From Candidatus Krumholzibacteriia bacterium (GTDB lineage: Bacteria; Krumholzibacteriota; Krumholzibacteriia; LZORAL124-64-63), in contig JACZKN010000270.1 in assembly GCA_014859985.1 (NCBI GenBank), forward strand, positions 1 through 13,623: DNA of 13,623 nt, written 5' to 3'. Position numbers and translations under genes: made by a program. The notes beneath the pieces were generated by a model that was given only the letters and a program-made list of their open reading frames with translations, did no database searches and was not told where the DNA came from. How positions within the stretch are numbered: the stretch's first letter is position 1; each line of letters opens with the position of its first letter. Positions 1 through 7,700 of this stretch are shown one piece after another.

Positions 1-27
1 CAAGCCAGGAGGGTAGCATCTTGGTGG

Positions 28-50
28 CGGGAAGGACCTTCCCGGCTTTT
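28..50 (+). terminator. Hairpin with T-run, possible intrinsic terminator
   Basis: Positions 28-35 (CGGGAAGG) and 37-44 (CCTTCCCG) are perfect inverted repeats, giving a 7-bp GC-rich stem with a GAC loop. A TTTT run follows at 47-50. This would suit the end of a + strand transcript entering from upstream of the window. The T-run is short, so termination strength is uncertain, and the hairpin could also be internal to a mobile-element end. Confidence 0.4.
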
Positions 51-66
51 GGCCTCACTGCCGCAG

Positions 67-141
67 TGGGGACCTATCGGGCGAAATCGGGTGAGGACCT
101 ATCGGCGAAACCGCTGGGGTACTATCGCGCGAATACTGACA
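67..141. repeat. Three imperfect tandem repeats, probable IS21-like element end
   Basis: Three units run at 67-91, 92-114 and 115-137. They share the pattern TGRGGWMCTATCG followed by a GCGAA core, with unit lengths of 25, 23 and 23 bp. The array closes with TGACA at 137-141, and directly after it the sequence becomes WYL-regulator coding sequence lacking its N-terminal half. Tandem repeats of about 20 bp near a CA-ending tip are typical of IS21-family termini, so I infer that such an element enters from the left and ends at 141, interrupting the WYL gene. An alternative is an operator array. The transposase genes would lie outside the window. Confidence 0.4.
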
Positions 142-172
142 ATCGACGGGATGGATCGGCGGCGGGTGGTCG

Positions 173-581
173 AGGCGACGTACCGCAAGCTGGGCGGGGA
201 GGCGGCCAAGACGTTCCGGATCAAGCCGCTGAAGATCTTCTCGCATCGCGAGAGCGTCTACGTGCATGCGCGGTTGGCGAAGACGCCCGGCAAGCCCTGG
301 AAGACGCCCACCTACGATCCCCTGCTGGCGGTCCAGCGATTCGTGAGCGCCACCCTGACCGACACCCCGTTCCGCCGGCCGGCGGGCTACGACTTCGAGA
401 AGGCCATGAACCAGGGGTTCGGGGTCTGGAACCAGAAGCGGTTCCGGGTGGTGCTCGAGCTGACGGGCTGGGCGGCGGATTTCGCGCGGGAGCGGGTCTG
501 GAGTCCGGATCAGAGGATCACCGAGCTGGCGGGCGGGGGGATCAGGCTGGAGTTCTGGGCTACTTCGGAGCCGGAGGTGGT
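173..581. repeat. Direct repeat, copy 1 (WYL core)
   Basis: This 409-bp block recurs at 9549-9958 in the same orientation. Aligning the two by eye gives seven substitutions and one single-base insertion (about 98% identity). Identity stops abruptly at both edges. Beyond 581 the two proteins remain only distantly alike, which points to recombination or gene conversion between paralogous WYL genes rather than simple duplication of a complete gene. Confidence 0.9.
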
Positions 582-609
582 GGGGCTGGTGCTGTCATTT
601 GGTGGTGAT

Positions 610-678
610 GTTAGGCTCGTTTCTCCTGCCGGCTCCGCTGCTGGAGTCGCTCTGGCTGCGAAGAAATTGCTAGCTAAC
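610..678. repeat. Imperfect dyad at end of WYL fragment
   Basis: GTTAGGCT at 610-617 faces TAGCTAAC at 671-678. Nested TTTCT/AGAAA and CTCC/GGAG complements lie between them, so the tail of the WYL fragment could fold into a long imperfect hairpin. No T-run follows. Its role is unknown, and it may be a recombination remnant. Confidence 0.3.
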
Positions 679-707
679 CACACCTAGTTTGAATGCGGAG
701 GCGTAGT

Positions 708-1763
708 TTGAGCGCGATCTACCGCTACAATAAACAGGAGACCATCGTATCACCGTTAGACCCTATCGAGGACCTGATGACCTGGATTGAAGGTCTTCAG
801 GGAGTCGGCTACACAGCAGAACTGCTAAAATCCGTCCACGGATTTCGCGATAAGCGCGAGATCGAAATCTCAGCCCGATCAATTTCTGCACTTGCAACTA
901 ACGCACTCAATCTATTGGATCAAGCGTATTCTGGTATTGCCTTAGTTTCGTTTCTGCCCCTGTATTATGCGATTTCCAATCTGTCAAAAATCTATATCGT
1001 GACAGCGGGTTTGCGGACAACATTGGCAAGACAAAAGCGTCACGGTGCAAACTATGACGTGGACAAGAAGCGCAGCCATAGCCTACTTAATGAGAACGTG
1101 AATATTCACACGCAAGGTGTGTTTCCTCTTTTCTATAGCGTGCTAACTGGGCAGTCAATATCATGCAAGAGGAAGATTTCGCTAAAGAGCTTCTATCCAT
1201 TCATTTCGCCAATAGAACACGAGCTCTCGCAGTTCCAAGGCTTGCAATCTGGCTTGCACTTGGTTTTTGTACGAGTCAACGGTGACACGGCCAGCGGCTT
1301 TAGATTAATACTAGAAGCCGCCGTCCCACATACGCGGTTAGCCAAAGATATCCGCGGCTACAAGTCATTTGTAGGGTTGCGCACGGACCAGCCTCGTCAA
1401 AAAGCGATATCGCCCACAGTGCAGGCAAGCAGTATCGAAGAAGCAATAGAATTGTTGTCAGGGCACATTCGTAGATCACTTTTGTATTGCCGGCTCGTTC
1501 CATCTGACAGCCGCCCGAACCCGCCGGTGTTTGTTCCATATACGGGTGCAAATCTGCTTATGGCGGAAGAGGTGCCGATTTGGCTGGCGTTCTTTCATCT
1601 TTCGAATATCGTCCGGTATAGTCCGGAGTACTTGTTCAGGCTCAAGGACAGCAAGTCGTGGCCGTTGCTTCTCGCCATGAGAAAGCACGCACTGTTGCGA
1701 TTCCTCGTGCTCTTTTGGTCACATGTTAATCGTCAAGTGGTTCATCTTAAGGGCGAGTGGTAA
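708..1763 (+). CDS. YaaC-like protein
   Basis: This 351-aa protein matches the YaaC family pattern by eye: an aromatic helical segment PLYYAISNLSKIYIV at about residues 84-98, then RHG at about 111-113 ahead of a variable region, and a helical C-terminal third rich in Leu, Arg and aromatic residues. The biochemical role of YaaC-like proteins is not established, though they recur near defence genes. I chose the TTG at 708 because GGAGG lies at 697-701 with a six-base gap; the in-frame ATG at 693 has no such site. It stands alone, 118 bp before the CBASS pair, and its composition is visibly more AT-rich than the preceding WYL sequence. A perfect RYYYAAC-type heptamer (ACCTAAC) follows just after its stop. 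No catalytic motif is recognisable. Confidence 0.65.
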   Translation: MSAIYRYNKQETIVSPLDPIEDLMTWIEGLQGVGYTAELLKSVHGFRDKREIEISARSISALATNALNLLDQAYSGIALVSFLPLYYAISNLSKIYIVTAGLRTTLARQKRHGANYDVDKKRSHSLLNENVNIHTQGVFPLFYSVLTGQSISCKRKISLKSFYPFISPIEHELSQFQGLQSGLHLVFVRVNGDTASGFRLILEAAVPHTRLAKDIRGYKSFVGLRTDQPRQKAISPTVQASSIEEAIELLSGHIRRSLLYCRLVPSDSRPNPPVFVPYTGANLLMAEEVPIWLAFFHLSNIVRYSPEYLFRLKDSKSWPLLLAMRKHALLRFLVLFWSHVNRQVVHLKGEW

Positions 1764-1770
1764 CGGAACA

Positions 1771-1830
1771 ACCTAACAAGAGATAGCATCTGGCTATCGT
1801 GTCTATCACGGCTCAGGTTGGGCCAGAGCC
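1771..1830 (+). other. attC-like / hairpin-forming intergenic site
   Basis: The gap between the YaaC-like gene and the CD-NTase gene holds ACCTAAC at 1771-1777, fitting integron R'' (RYYYAAC), and GTTGGGC at 1817-1823, fitting R' (GTTRRRY). Between them GATAGC (1782-1787) pairs with GCTATC (1793-1798) or with CTATC (1803-1807). A second hairpin at 1810-1830 pairs GGCTCAGG with CCAGAGCC. The box spacing is not ideal for attC, so this is tentative. Confidence 0.25.
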
Positions 1831-1881
1831 GCGCCAGCCACGCTTGCAGGTGAAGCCGACGCTAGCCCTCTGGAGATAGTA

Positions 1882-2766
1882 ATGGGATTAGCCAATTGGT
1901 TCAGTGCTTTCTGTGAGAGTATCCGGGTTCAGGATAGCGGTACTATTTCGACTCGCTATAAGGCCATCACCCGGCGCCTGAACACGGACTTCTGGAACAC
2001 GACATCGGACACATCCCATAGTCTCTACGTCGGGTCGTATGGCCGGAACACCGCCATCGAGGGTTTCAGCGACCTCGACATGGTGTTTGAACTGCCGGCG
2101 TCACTATATCACCGATACGATGGCTACTCTGGGAATGGGCAGTCAGCGTTACTGCAAGTCGTACGATCGTCAATGCAAAAAACGTACTCTACTTCGAGCG
2201 TTGGCGCCGACGGCCAGATAGTGGAGGTTAGCTTCAAAGACGGGATCACGTTTCAGGTCGTACCCGTCTTCAACAACAACGCGGGGAGCTACACTTTTCC
2301 AGATTCCAACGATGGTGGGAAGTGGCAGACAACGAACCCCCGGCCGGAGATTAAGGCCGTTCACGACAGGAATATCTTATGCAACGGCAATTTGATTCCG
2401 CTGTGCCGCATGGTGCGATCATGGAAACGGGAATGGAGCGTTCCAATCGGCGGCCTTCTCGTAGACACCCTTGCGTATCGGTTCATCATTGGATGGCCAT
2501 ATAGAGACAGGTCGTACTACTATTACGACTTAATGTGTCGTGACTTCTTCGAGTACATGGCGGCGCAAGACCCGACACAGGAGTACTGGAAAGCGCCAGG
2601 AAGCGGACAATGGGTCTACTGTGCCAAAGGACAATTCCAGTACAAAGCGAAGCGTTGCTATAACATCGCCCTTGAAGCTATCAAGCACGAAACGGCAAAT
2701 CCCCGTCGAGAGTGGTCAGCAAAGCAGAAGTGGAGGGAAATTTTTGGGACCTCATACCCAGACTGA
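1882..2766 (+). CDS. SMODS nucleotidyltransferase (CBASS CD-NTase)
   Basis: A 294-aa CD-NTase of the SMODS/OAS-like class, which makes cyclic or linear oligonucleotide messengers from NTPs in the cytoplasm when phage infection is sensed. The nucleotidyltransferase signature GSYGRNTAIEGFSDLDMVFE starts at residue 51, with catalytic carboxylates Asp64 and Asp66. The second core strand is FQVVPVF (124-130). It is followed by a Pro/Asp/Trp-rich loop (DSNDGGKW, 141-148) and TTNPRPEIKA. A helical C-terminal half contains the RMVRSWK segment usual in this family. The start ATG has GGAG at 1872-1875. The strand position that often supplies the third metal-binding acid appears to be Gln125. The 3' end overlaps the SLATT gene by 23 bp, implying translational coupling. 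No E1/E2/JAB or HORMA/TRIP13 accessory gene is present, so this looks like a minimal two-gene CBASS. Confidence 0.85.
   Translation: MGLANWFSAFCESIRVQDSGTISTRYKAITRRLNTDFWNTTSDTSHSLYVGSYGRNTAIEGFSDLDMVFELPASLYHRYDGYSGNGQSALLQVVRSSMQKTYSTSSVGADGQIVEVSFKDGITFQVVPVFNNNAGSYTFPDSNDGGKWQTTNPRPEIKAVHDRNILCNGNLIPLCRMVRSWKREWSVPIGGLLVDTLAYRFIIGWPYRDRSYYYYDLMCRDFFEYMAAQDPTQEYWKAPGSGQWVYCAKGQFQYKAKRCYNIALEAIKHETANPRREWSAKQKWREIFGTSYPD
2732..2746 (+). promoter_or_regulatory. Ribosome binding site and TTG start deciding the SLATT gene start
   Basis: GGAGGG at 2732-2737 sits six bases ahead of TTG at 2744. This is the only well-placed start near the beginning of the conserved SLATT region. It lies inside the last codons of the CD-NTase gene. 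Confidence 0.7.
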
Positions 2767-3325
2767 CCCGCCGATCGAGCCTCGCGCCCTCATTGAAGCG
2801 CAGGTGCGCGAGTGTTACGGTCGCGTGGTGTACTCTCACAAGACTCACGAGAAGTGCGCAGATATCCTCCTGTCGAGACTGTCTACAATCAAGCTTTGGC
2901 AGATAATCTTGTCCTCGGTCACGACGGCTGGCTTTCTCGCTACGATCTTTGGTGTTGGCCCGGGAGGTGCGATTATCGGAGTTGTCGTTTCTACGGTACT
3001 GCTGGCGCTCAACGCCTACACGAAAAACTATGATCTGGGAGCGCTTGCGCAGAAGCATCGCCAAACAGCCGCGGACCTCTGGCTACTTCGGGAGAAGTAC
3101 CTTGCTCTGATCGTGGACTTGCGGATCGGCAAGGAGTCCCTAGAGACAGTCCGTGCGCGTCGAGACGCGACTCTAGACGACCTCCACGGCGTTTACTCCG
3201 GTGCGCCGAGCACCACGTATGCGGCCTACAGAAAGGCCCAGAAAGCTTTGCAGCAGCAAGAGGAGATGACGTTCTCTGATGCCGAGATCGATGCGTTTCT
3301 GCCAAAGGAACTCAAGAAAGGCTGA
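2744..3325 (+). CDS. SLATT-domain two-TM effector (CBASS)
   Basis: A 193-aa protein with the SLATT architecture: an N-terminal amphipathic helix (IEAQVRECYGRVVYSHKTHEKCADIL, about residues 18-42), two adjacent hydrophobic segments (about 52-71 and 72-92) joined by a short Gly/Pro turn, then a long charged helical tail with the typical AQKHRQTAADLWLLREKYLAL stretch (about 102-122). SLATT proteins are predicted membrane effectors that respond to nucleotides made by partner SMODS enzymes and cause pore formation or depolarisation, leading to abortive infection. That function is inferred from the family and from the overlapping CD-NTase gene. Translation from TTG 2744 would be coupled to the upstream gene. 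An in-frame GTG further down (about 2804) would cut into the first helix. Confidence 0.85.
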   Translation: MGPHTQTDPPIEPRALIEAQVRECYGRVVYSHKTHEKCADILLSRLSTIKLWQIILSSVTTAGFLATIFGVGPGGAIIGVVVSTVLLALNAYTKNYDLGALAQKHRQTAADLWLLREKYLALIVDLRIGKESLETVRARRDATLDDLHGVYSGAPSTTYAAYRKAQKALQQQEEMTFSDAEIDAFLPKELKKG

Positions 3326-3389
3326 CAACAGCATGCAGTGGACGGCGTCGTGCTCCCAGTCGCCCCTGAACTGTAAGCGAACGTTAGAT
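3322..3389 (+). other. attC-like imperfect dyad after the CBASS pair
   Basis: The stretch ends with GTTAGAT at 3383-3389, a perfect GTTRRRY box. Aligned against its own reverse complement, the left arm (CTGAC at 3322-3326, then an unmatched four-base spacer, then GC.T.CAGT) matches in R- and L-like blocks. Inner GGCG/CGCC complements follow. This is the layout of an integron attC site: two paired boxes and an unpaired central spacer. The left R box (GGCTGAC) deviates from RYYYAAC at two positions, and no integrase is visible, so the call is weak. Confidence 0.35.
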
Positions 3390-3400
3390 GAGGGAACGCT

Positions 3401-4099
3401 ATGGACGTAGAGAAGCTATTCGACAGAATGGATGCGTGGCGGCATTTCCCTAACTACCAGCTCGAACGCCGCGCAGATCTACTTTTCTCGCTATACCTCC
3501 CCCAAGTGCTGAGCCAAGAGGCAAGGGAGACGGTGTGCGAGGAGATTGCCCCGGAGTTTCCCATCCGAATCGGCACGATCTACTCGGATAAGCCTACCGA
3601 AAGATCCTACAAGATCGACTACCTTGCAGTATCTGAAAGTGGGAAGCGAGCCTTCTTGGTCGAACTTAAGACGGACGGAGCGTCACGCCGCGAATCGCAG
3701 GATAGCTATTTGCTCGCTTCCGCTGCCGCCGGAATGACCCCTCTCCTAGAGGGCTTGCTAGAAATCTTCAGGGTTACTCAGGCTAAGCGCAAATACTACT
3801 GCCTATTGGAACAGCTTGCGGCAATGGGGCTGCTTAGTTTGCCTGACGAGCTGAGAACTATCGTGCACACACCAACACTTTTGGGCGTAAACGAGGCTTC
3901 ACGTCGGGTTAAGATCACTTCTGCGGTCGAGAACTGCGAAGTGTTGTACATCCAGCCCAAAGGCAGCGGGGTAGGCGTTATATCTTTCGAGGACTTTGCT
4001 GCAAGAATCGAGGGGAATCAGGATCGGGTCGCTAGCCGGTTCGCACGTTCGCTGCGAGAGTGGTCATCGGTAGAAGCGGGTCGTCGCGAGTTCATCTAG
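3401..4099 (+). CDS. PD-(D/E)XK nuclease-fold protein
   Basis: A 232-aa protein of uncertain family with a PD-(D/E)XK-like core: KIDYLAV (Asp73) and, after a short hairpin, AFLVELKTD (Glu88, Lys90). Next comes ESQDSYL (Gln100, Tyr103), resembling the Q-x-x-Y helix motif of Cas4/RecB-like nucleases. Acidic residues at EEIAPEF (48-53) could supply a further ligand. The C-terminal half has a conserved-looking helical stretch (AKRKYYCLLEQLAAMGLL) and no other domain I recognise. The ATG is preceded by GAGGG at 3390-3394. It lies 301 bp upstream of the helicase start, on the same strand, and separated from the CBASS pair by the attC-like dyad, so it may belong to either neighbour or stand alone. 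DNA cleavage is a prediction from the motif only. Confidence 0.6.
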   Translation: MDVEKLFDRMDAWRHFPNYQLERRADLLFSLYLPQVLSQEARETVCEEIAPEFPIRIGTIYSDKPTERSYKIDYLAVSESGKRAFLVELKTDGASRRESQDSYLLASAAAGMTPLLEGLLEIFRVTQAKRKYYCLLEQLAAMGLLSLPDELRTIVHTPTLLGVNEASRRVKITSAVENCEVLYIQPKGSGVGVISFEDFAARIEGNQDRVASRFARSLREWSSVEAGRREFI

Positions 4100-4204
4100 T
4101 AGTAGCGCATTGCGGATAGAGTCGCCTTTCACGCCGTGCCGGTTGCCGGGGCGCGCCAGACGACTGTGCAGGCTCAGGTCAATATGACGAACTGGGAGGG
4201 TACA

Positions 4205-4687
4205 GTGAATTGTCCAATAGAGGTCCGCCGGGCTCACTTCGATGGAGCAATTCTCAAACGAGGATTCTGGCTCTACGTTTGGAAGGTCACAGACGCATCG
4301 CGGACCGTTGTCTACGTCGGCCGTACAGGGGACAGTTCATCCGCGAATGCATCATCTCCGTTCTCGAGACTGAGCGCGCACCTCGCAACGAAGAACACGG
4401 CGAAGGCAAACTCCATGTACCGCCAATTACGGAGGATAGACATCGTCCCGACGGCAGCGGATTTCTCGATGGTCGCTGTCGGCCCGCTCTTCTGTGAGCA
4501 AGGCTCCTTCGCGGACCACAAACCTCTTCGAGATCGAATGGCCGGAATGGAAGCTTCTTTGGCCAATGAGCTGCGCCGGCGAGGCTACACCGTGGTAGGC
4601 ACCCATAGCGCCAAATACCCGGTGTCTGAGCACGATCGTGAGGCATTCGAGGAAATCGTGGCGGGGGTAGCGGTTGAGCTCGGTTAG
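4205..4687 (+). CDS. GIY-YIG-like protein
   Basis: A 160-aa protein with a divergent GIY-YIG core: FWLYVWKV (residues 21-28) gives the GIY strand and VVYVGRTGD (35-43) the YIG strand followed by the Arg. Then comes SPFSRLSAHL (51-60) with the usual Arg and His, and a later helix (MEASLANELRRRGY) that could supply the metal-binding Glu. GIY-YIG domains cut DNA with one divalent metal; activity here is predicted only. GTG 4205 is preferred because GGAGGG ends five bases before it. In-frame alternatives are ATG 4184, with a weak site, and GTG 4136. Its stop (TAG, 4685-4687) lies 65 bp before the chosen helicase start, and an alternative helicase GTG overlaps it by one base, so the two genes are very probably co-transcribed. 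Confidence 0.6.
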   Translation: MNCPIEVRRAHFDGAILKRGFWLYVWKVTDASRTVVYVGRTGDSSSANASSPFSRLSAHLATKNTAKANSMYRQLRRIDIVPTAADFSMVAVGPLFCEQGSFADHKPLRDRMAGMEASLANELRRRGYTVVGTHSAKYPVSEHDREAFEEIVAGVAVELG

Positions 4688-4752
4688 TGAATCAAACTCC
4701 TAGAGATCTTGAAGAGACGATCAGCCTGAATCTCCCGAGACGGAGTGCTGAT

Positions 4753-7700
4753 ATGCCGAAGTACAGCCCGGGAAACCCGATCCGCGTTGCGTCATCACCG
4801 GACAGAACTGGCACTGTCGTTTCCGTTGAATTGGTACATGGTGGGATCCAATACTACCGGGTGATGATCGACAGAAGCATCAAGACGATGCCTGAAGCGG
4901 ACCTAGTCCCGTTTGTGGAAGCCAAAGACATCTTGGCGAGCCTCATCAACGGCCCTCTCGGCTATGTCGAGGACCTCCAGCGACTTCTGACGTTTAACCG
5001 GTTGTTCCGGGATCGCCCCCTGCTCAACCACATCTACGCATTCAACGCATCGCGTACCCGCTTCTACCCGCACCAGTTCAAGCCGCTCGTCAAGTTCCTC
5101 GAATCACCGAACTACCGCATCCTGATCGCTGACGAGGTCGGCTTGGGCAAGACGATCGAGGCCGGTCTTATCCTCACTGAGTTGGAAGCGCGACAGGACG
5201 TGGAACGGGTGCTGATCGTGTGCCCGGCGAACCTGACCCAGAAATGGAAGATCGAGATGCGGAGCCGTTTCGGGCAGGACTTCCGAATCCACAAGGCCAA
5301 GGAGTTTCGTGAGTTCCTCGACGAGTTCGAGAGCGCGCCCATACCTCCGGACATGCGGGCGATCATCTCTCTGGAGAGTATCCGGACCTCTTCGGTGACC
5401 GAGAGGTTGGCGGCCGTCCGGCCCGACCTCGACCTCGTGATCATCGATGAGGCGCACCATCTGCGAAATTTCGGCCGACGCCAACGTCGCGCCGGAGACA
5501 TCTTGTCCGAGTTGTCCTTGGCGATGGTGTTCTTGACCGCGACACCGGTCCAACTCGGCCAGAAGGACCTCTACAGCCTTCTCAATCTGCTTGAGCCGGA
5601 CGAATTCAGGGACAAGGACGCTACCCTCGCCTTGTTCCGAGCGAATGAGCCACTCGTGCGCGCCCAGGTCTTCGTCTCTCGGTCGCCGGCGAGGGCGGCA
5701 GAGGCCAGGGAGGAGGTCGTCCGTGCTGCGGCAACCGTCGAACGCGTCCGGACACATCCCGAACTGCAGCTCCTTTATGAGGACATCGCGGAGATAGAAC
5801 GATCCGCGGGACAACCGCGGGCCGCCGCAGTCGTCGCAGCGCAAAAGCGCTTGGCGGCCATCAACCTATTGAGCCACATCTTCACCAGAACGCGGAAACG
5901 CGACGTGTTTTCGGAGGCTGGTCGACGCAAAGCTTACCCCTGGAAGGTGTTGTTCAGCGAACGCGAACGGCAGTTCTACGATGCGGTGACGGACTTCGTC
6001 CGCGCGGAAGCGGTCAACAGGACGGACGTGCCGGTCATCCAGCAGTGGATCTTGAATACACCGCAGCGGCGAATGGCTTCCTCGATCCCGGCGATGATCG
6101 ACTACTACAAAAAATACGTAGGGCTCGGTCTCGGGGAGGACGCGGAAGACACGTTCTATACGGACGACGACCCGCAGCAGACCCCGGACCTGGCGACCGC
6201 CCGCCAACACCTCCAAGCGGTCATCGCGAAGTGGCCGGAAGACCAAATCGACAGCAAATACGAGGTGTTCAAGCAGATCCTAGAATTCAACAGGCAGGAG
6301 CGGGACAGGGTCAAAGTCCTCGTCTTCGCCTTCTTCAAGGACACCCTGTACTACCTCAAGCGACGCCTGGCGGCTGACGGGTACGGGGTCGCGATGATCT
6401 CCGGTGATGACGCGCCCGATGACCGTGGCCCTATCATCCTGGACTTCAAGAACAATCCCAAACTCGAGATACTACTTTCGTCGCGGGTTGGTAGCGAGGG
6501 CCTGGACTTCCAGTTCTGCAGCACTTTGGTCAACTATGACCTCCCGTGGAACCCCATGGAGATCGAGCAGCGGATCGGCCGTATCGACCGGCTCGGCCAG
6601 GAAGCGGAAGTCATCGACATCCACAATCTGAGTGTCGAAGGGACAATCGAGGAGCGGATCCTGACCAGGTTGTTCCAGCGCATCGGTGTATTCGAACGTA
6701 GCGTCGGAGATATCGAGGCGATTCTTGGCGACGAATGGCGCCAATTGGAGCGGGATCTGCTGTCGATTGCGAGATCCCAGGAGGATATCGATCACAGGAT
6801 CGACCAGGCTGCGGTTGCTTTCGAGTCGCGGATGCGCGACTTGAACGACCTGGAGCAGAACACGGCCCAGTTCGTCGGCACTGATGAATATTTCGAACAT
6901 GAGATCAAGGCCATCAAGGATCGTTATCGATACGTTACCGGAAAGCAGTTGTACGACTACGTCAGCTGCTTTCTTGAATTGGAATGCCCCAAGACGCGGC
7001 TCAGATACGACCAAGAGCGCGAAAGCGGCATTATAAAGCCGGATGGCGAATTGCATTCATTCATCACACGCCGTGGACAGGGGGCGGCGCTCCGGCACTT
7101 CCTGACGGCCCCGGCGGATGGTATCGCCTTGACCTTCGACCGGGATCGCGCTTTCGAAGACCCACGGATCGAGTTCATCAACGTCACTCACCCGCTCGTC
7201 CAGGCCATCACCGAGCACTACCGTGACGGCCAACAGTCCTTCACGACGGCGCACCATGTCGGCCTTAGGACTGACGCCCTGCCGCCTGGCATGTACGTCT
7301 ATTTTATCTGGCGGCTAATGATCACGGCGGCGCGCAGTTACAACAGTTTGGAAATGGTCGTCCTCGATTCAGCCGGGAATGAAGCAGTCGCTGCGGGCGA
7401 CGCCGAGCGGCTCATGGGCCTGATTTTGCAGGAAGGGATGAATCCGTCGAAGCACGACATAGAAGTCCAGGCCGACGCGGTCCGGGCCGCGCATGACCGA
7501 GCTTACGGGATATTCATGTCCAGGGTGCGAGGGATTCGGCGCGAGAAGGAGTTCACCAATCAGGGCTATATCGACCGACGCGTCGCCAGCTTGGAGGCTC
7601 ACTACGGGAAGAACATCGGCGCGCTCCGCCAGCAACTGGGGCAGGCTGAGAGAAGGGACGCGGCGGACAACTACCTGCGGATGATCCGGGGCAAACTGAG

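Larger units (their letters stand above)
151..687 (+). pseudogene. WYL-domain regulator, C-terminal fragment (copy 1)
   Basis: The reading frame encodes the C-terminal WYL region of a transcriptional regulator: an ATYRK...IKPLKIF strand pair, a YVHARL segment, DPLLAVQRF, and a C-terminal WCX-like stretch (RFRVVLELTGWAADFARERVW, then an LEFWATSEPEVVGLVL segment). WYL regulators normally carry an N-terminal winged helix-turn-helix of about 70-100 residues, and that is absent here. Sequence upstream of about 141 is unrelated repeat DNA. The frame is open from 49, but the first ATG inside homologous sequence is at 151 and has no good ribosome binding site. WYL proteins such as BrxR and CapW control defence islands, so an intact ancestor may have regulated this one. 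Without the DNA-binding part this copy probably does nothing by itself. Confidence 0.75.

Noticed and set aside
67..137. CRISPR array
   Set aside because: Only three short, imperfect, contiguous units with no spacers and no cas genes.
151..687. Working WYL regulator controlling the island (CapW/BrxR-like)
   Set aside because: Both WYL copies lack the DNA-binding half and the second is frameshifted, so regulation by these genes cannot be supported.
4687..4752. GTG 4687 as the helicase start, overlapping the GIY-YIG-like stop by one base
   Set aside because: It lacks a good ribosome site and adds residues that do not look conserved, whereas ATG 4753 has GGAG at the right distance and begins a typical N-terminal strand.
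5104..5844. Long minus-strand open frame opposite the helicase
   Set aside because: It mirrors GC-rich helicase codons, has no ribosome site or family features, and lies wholly under a clear SF2 gene.
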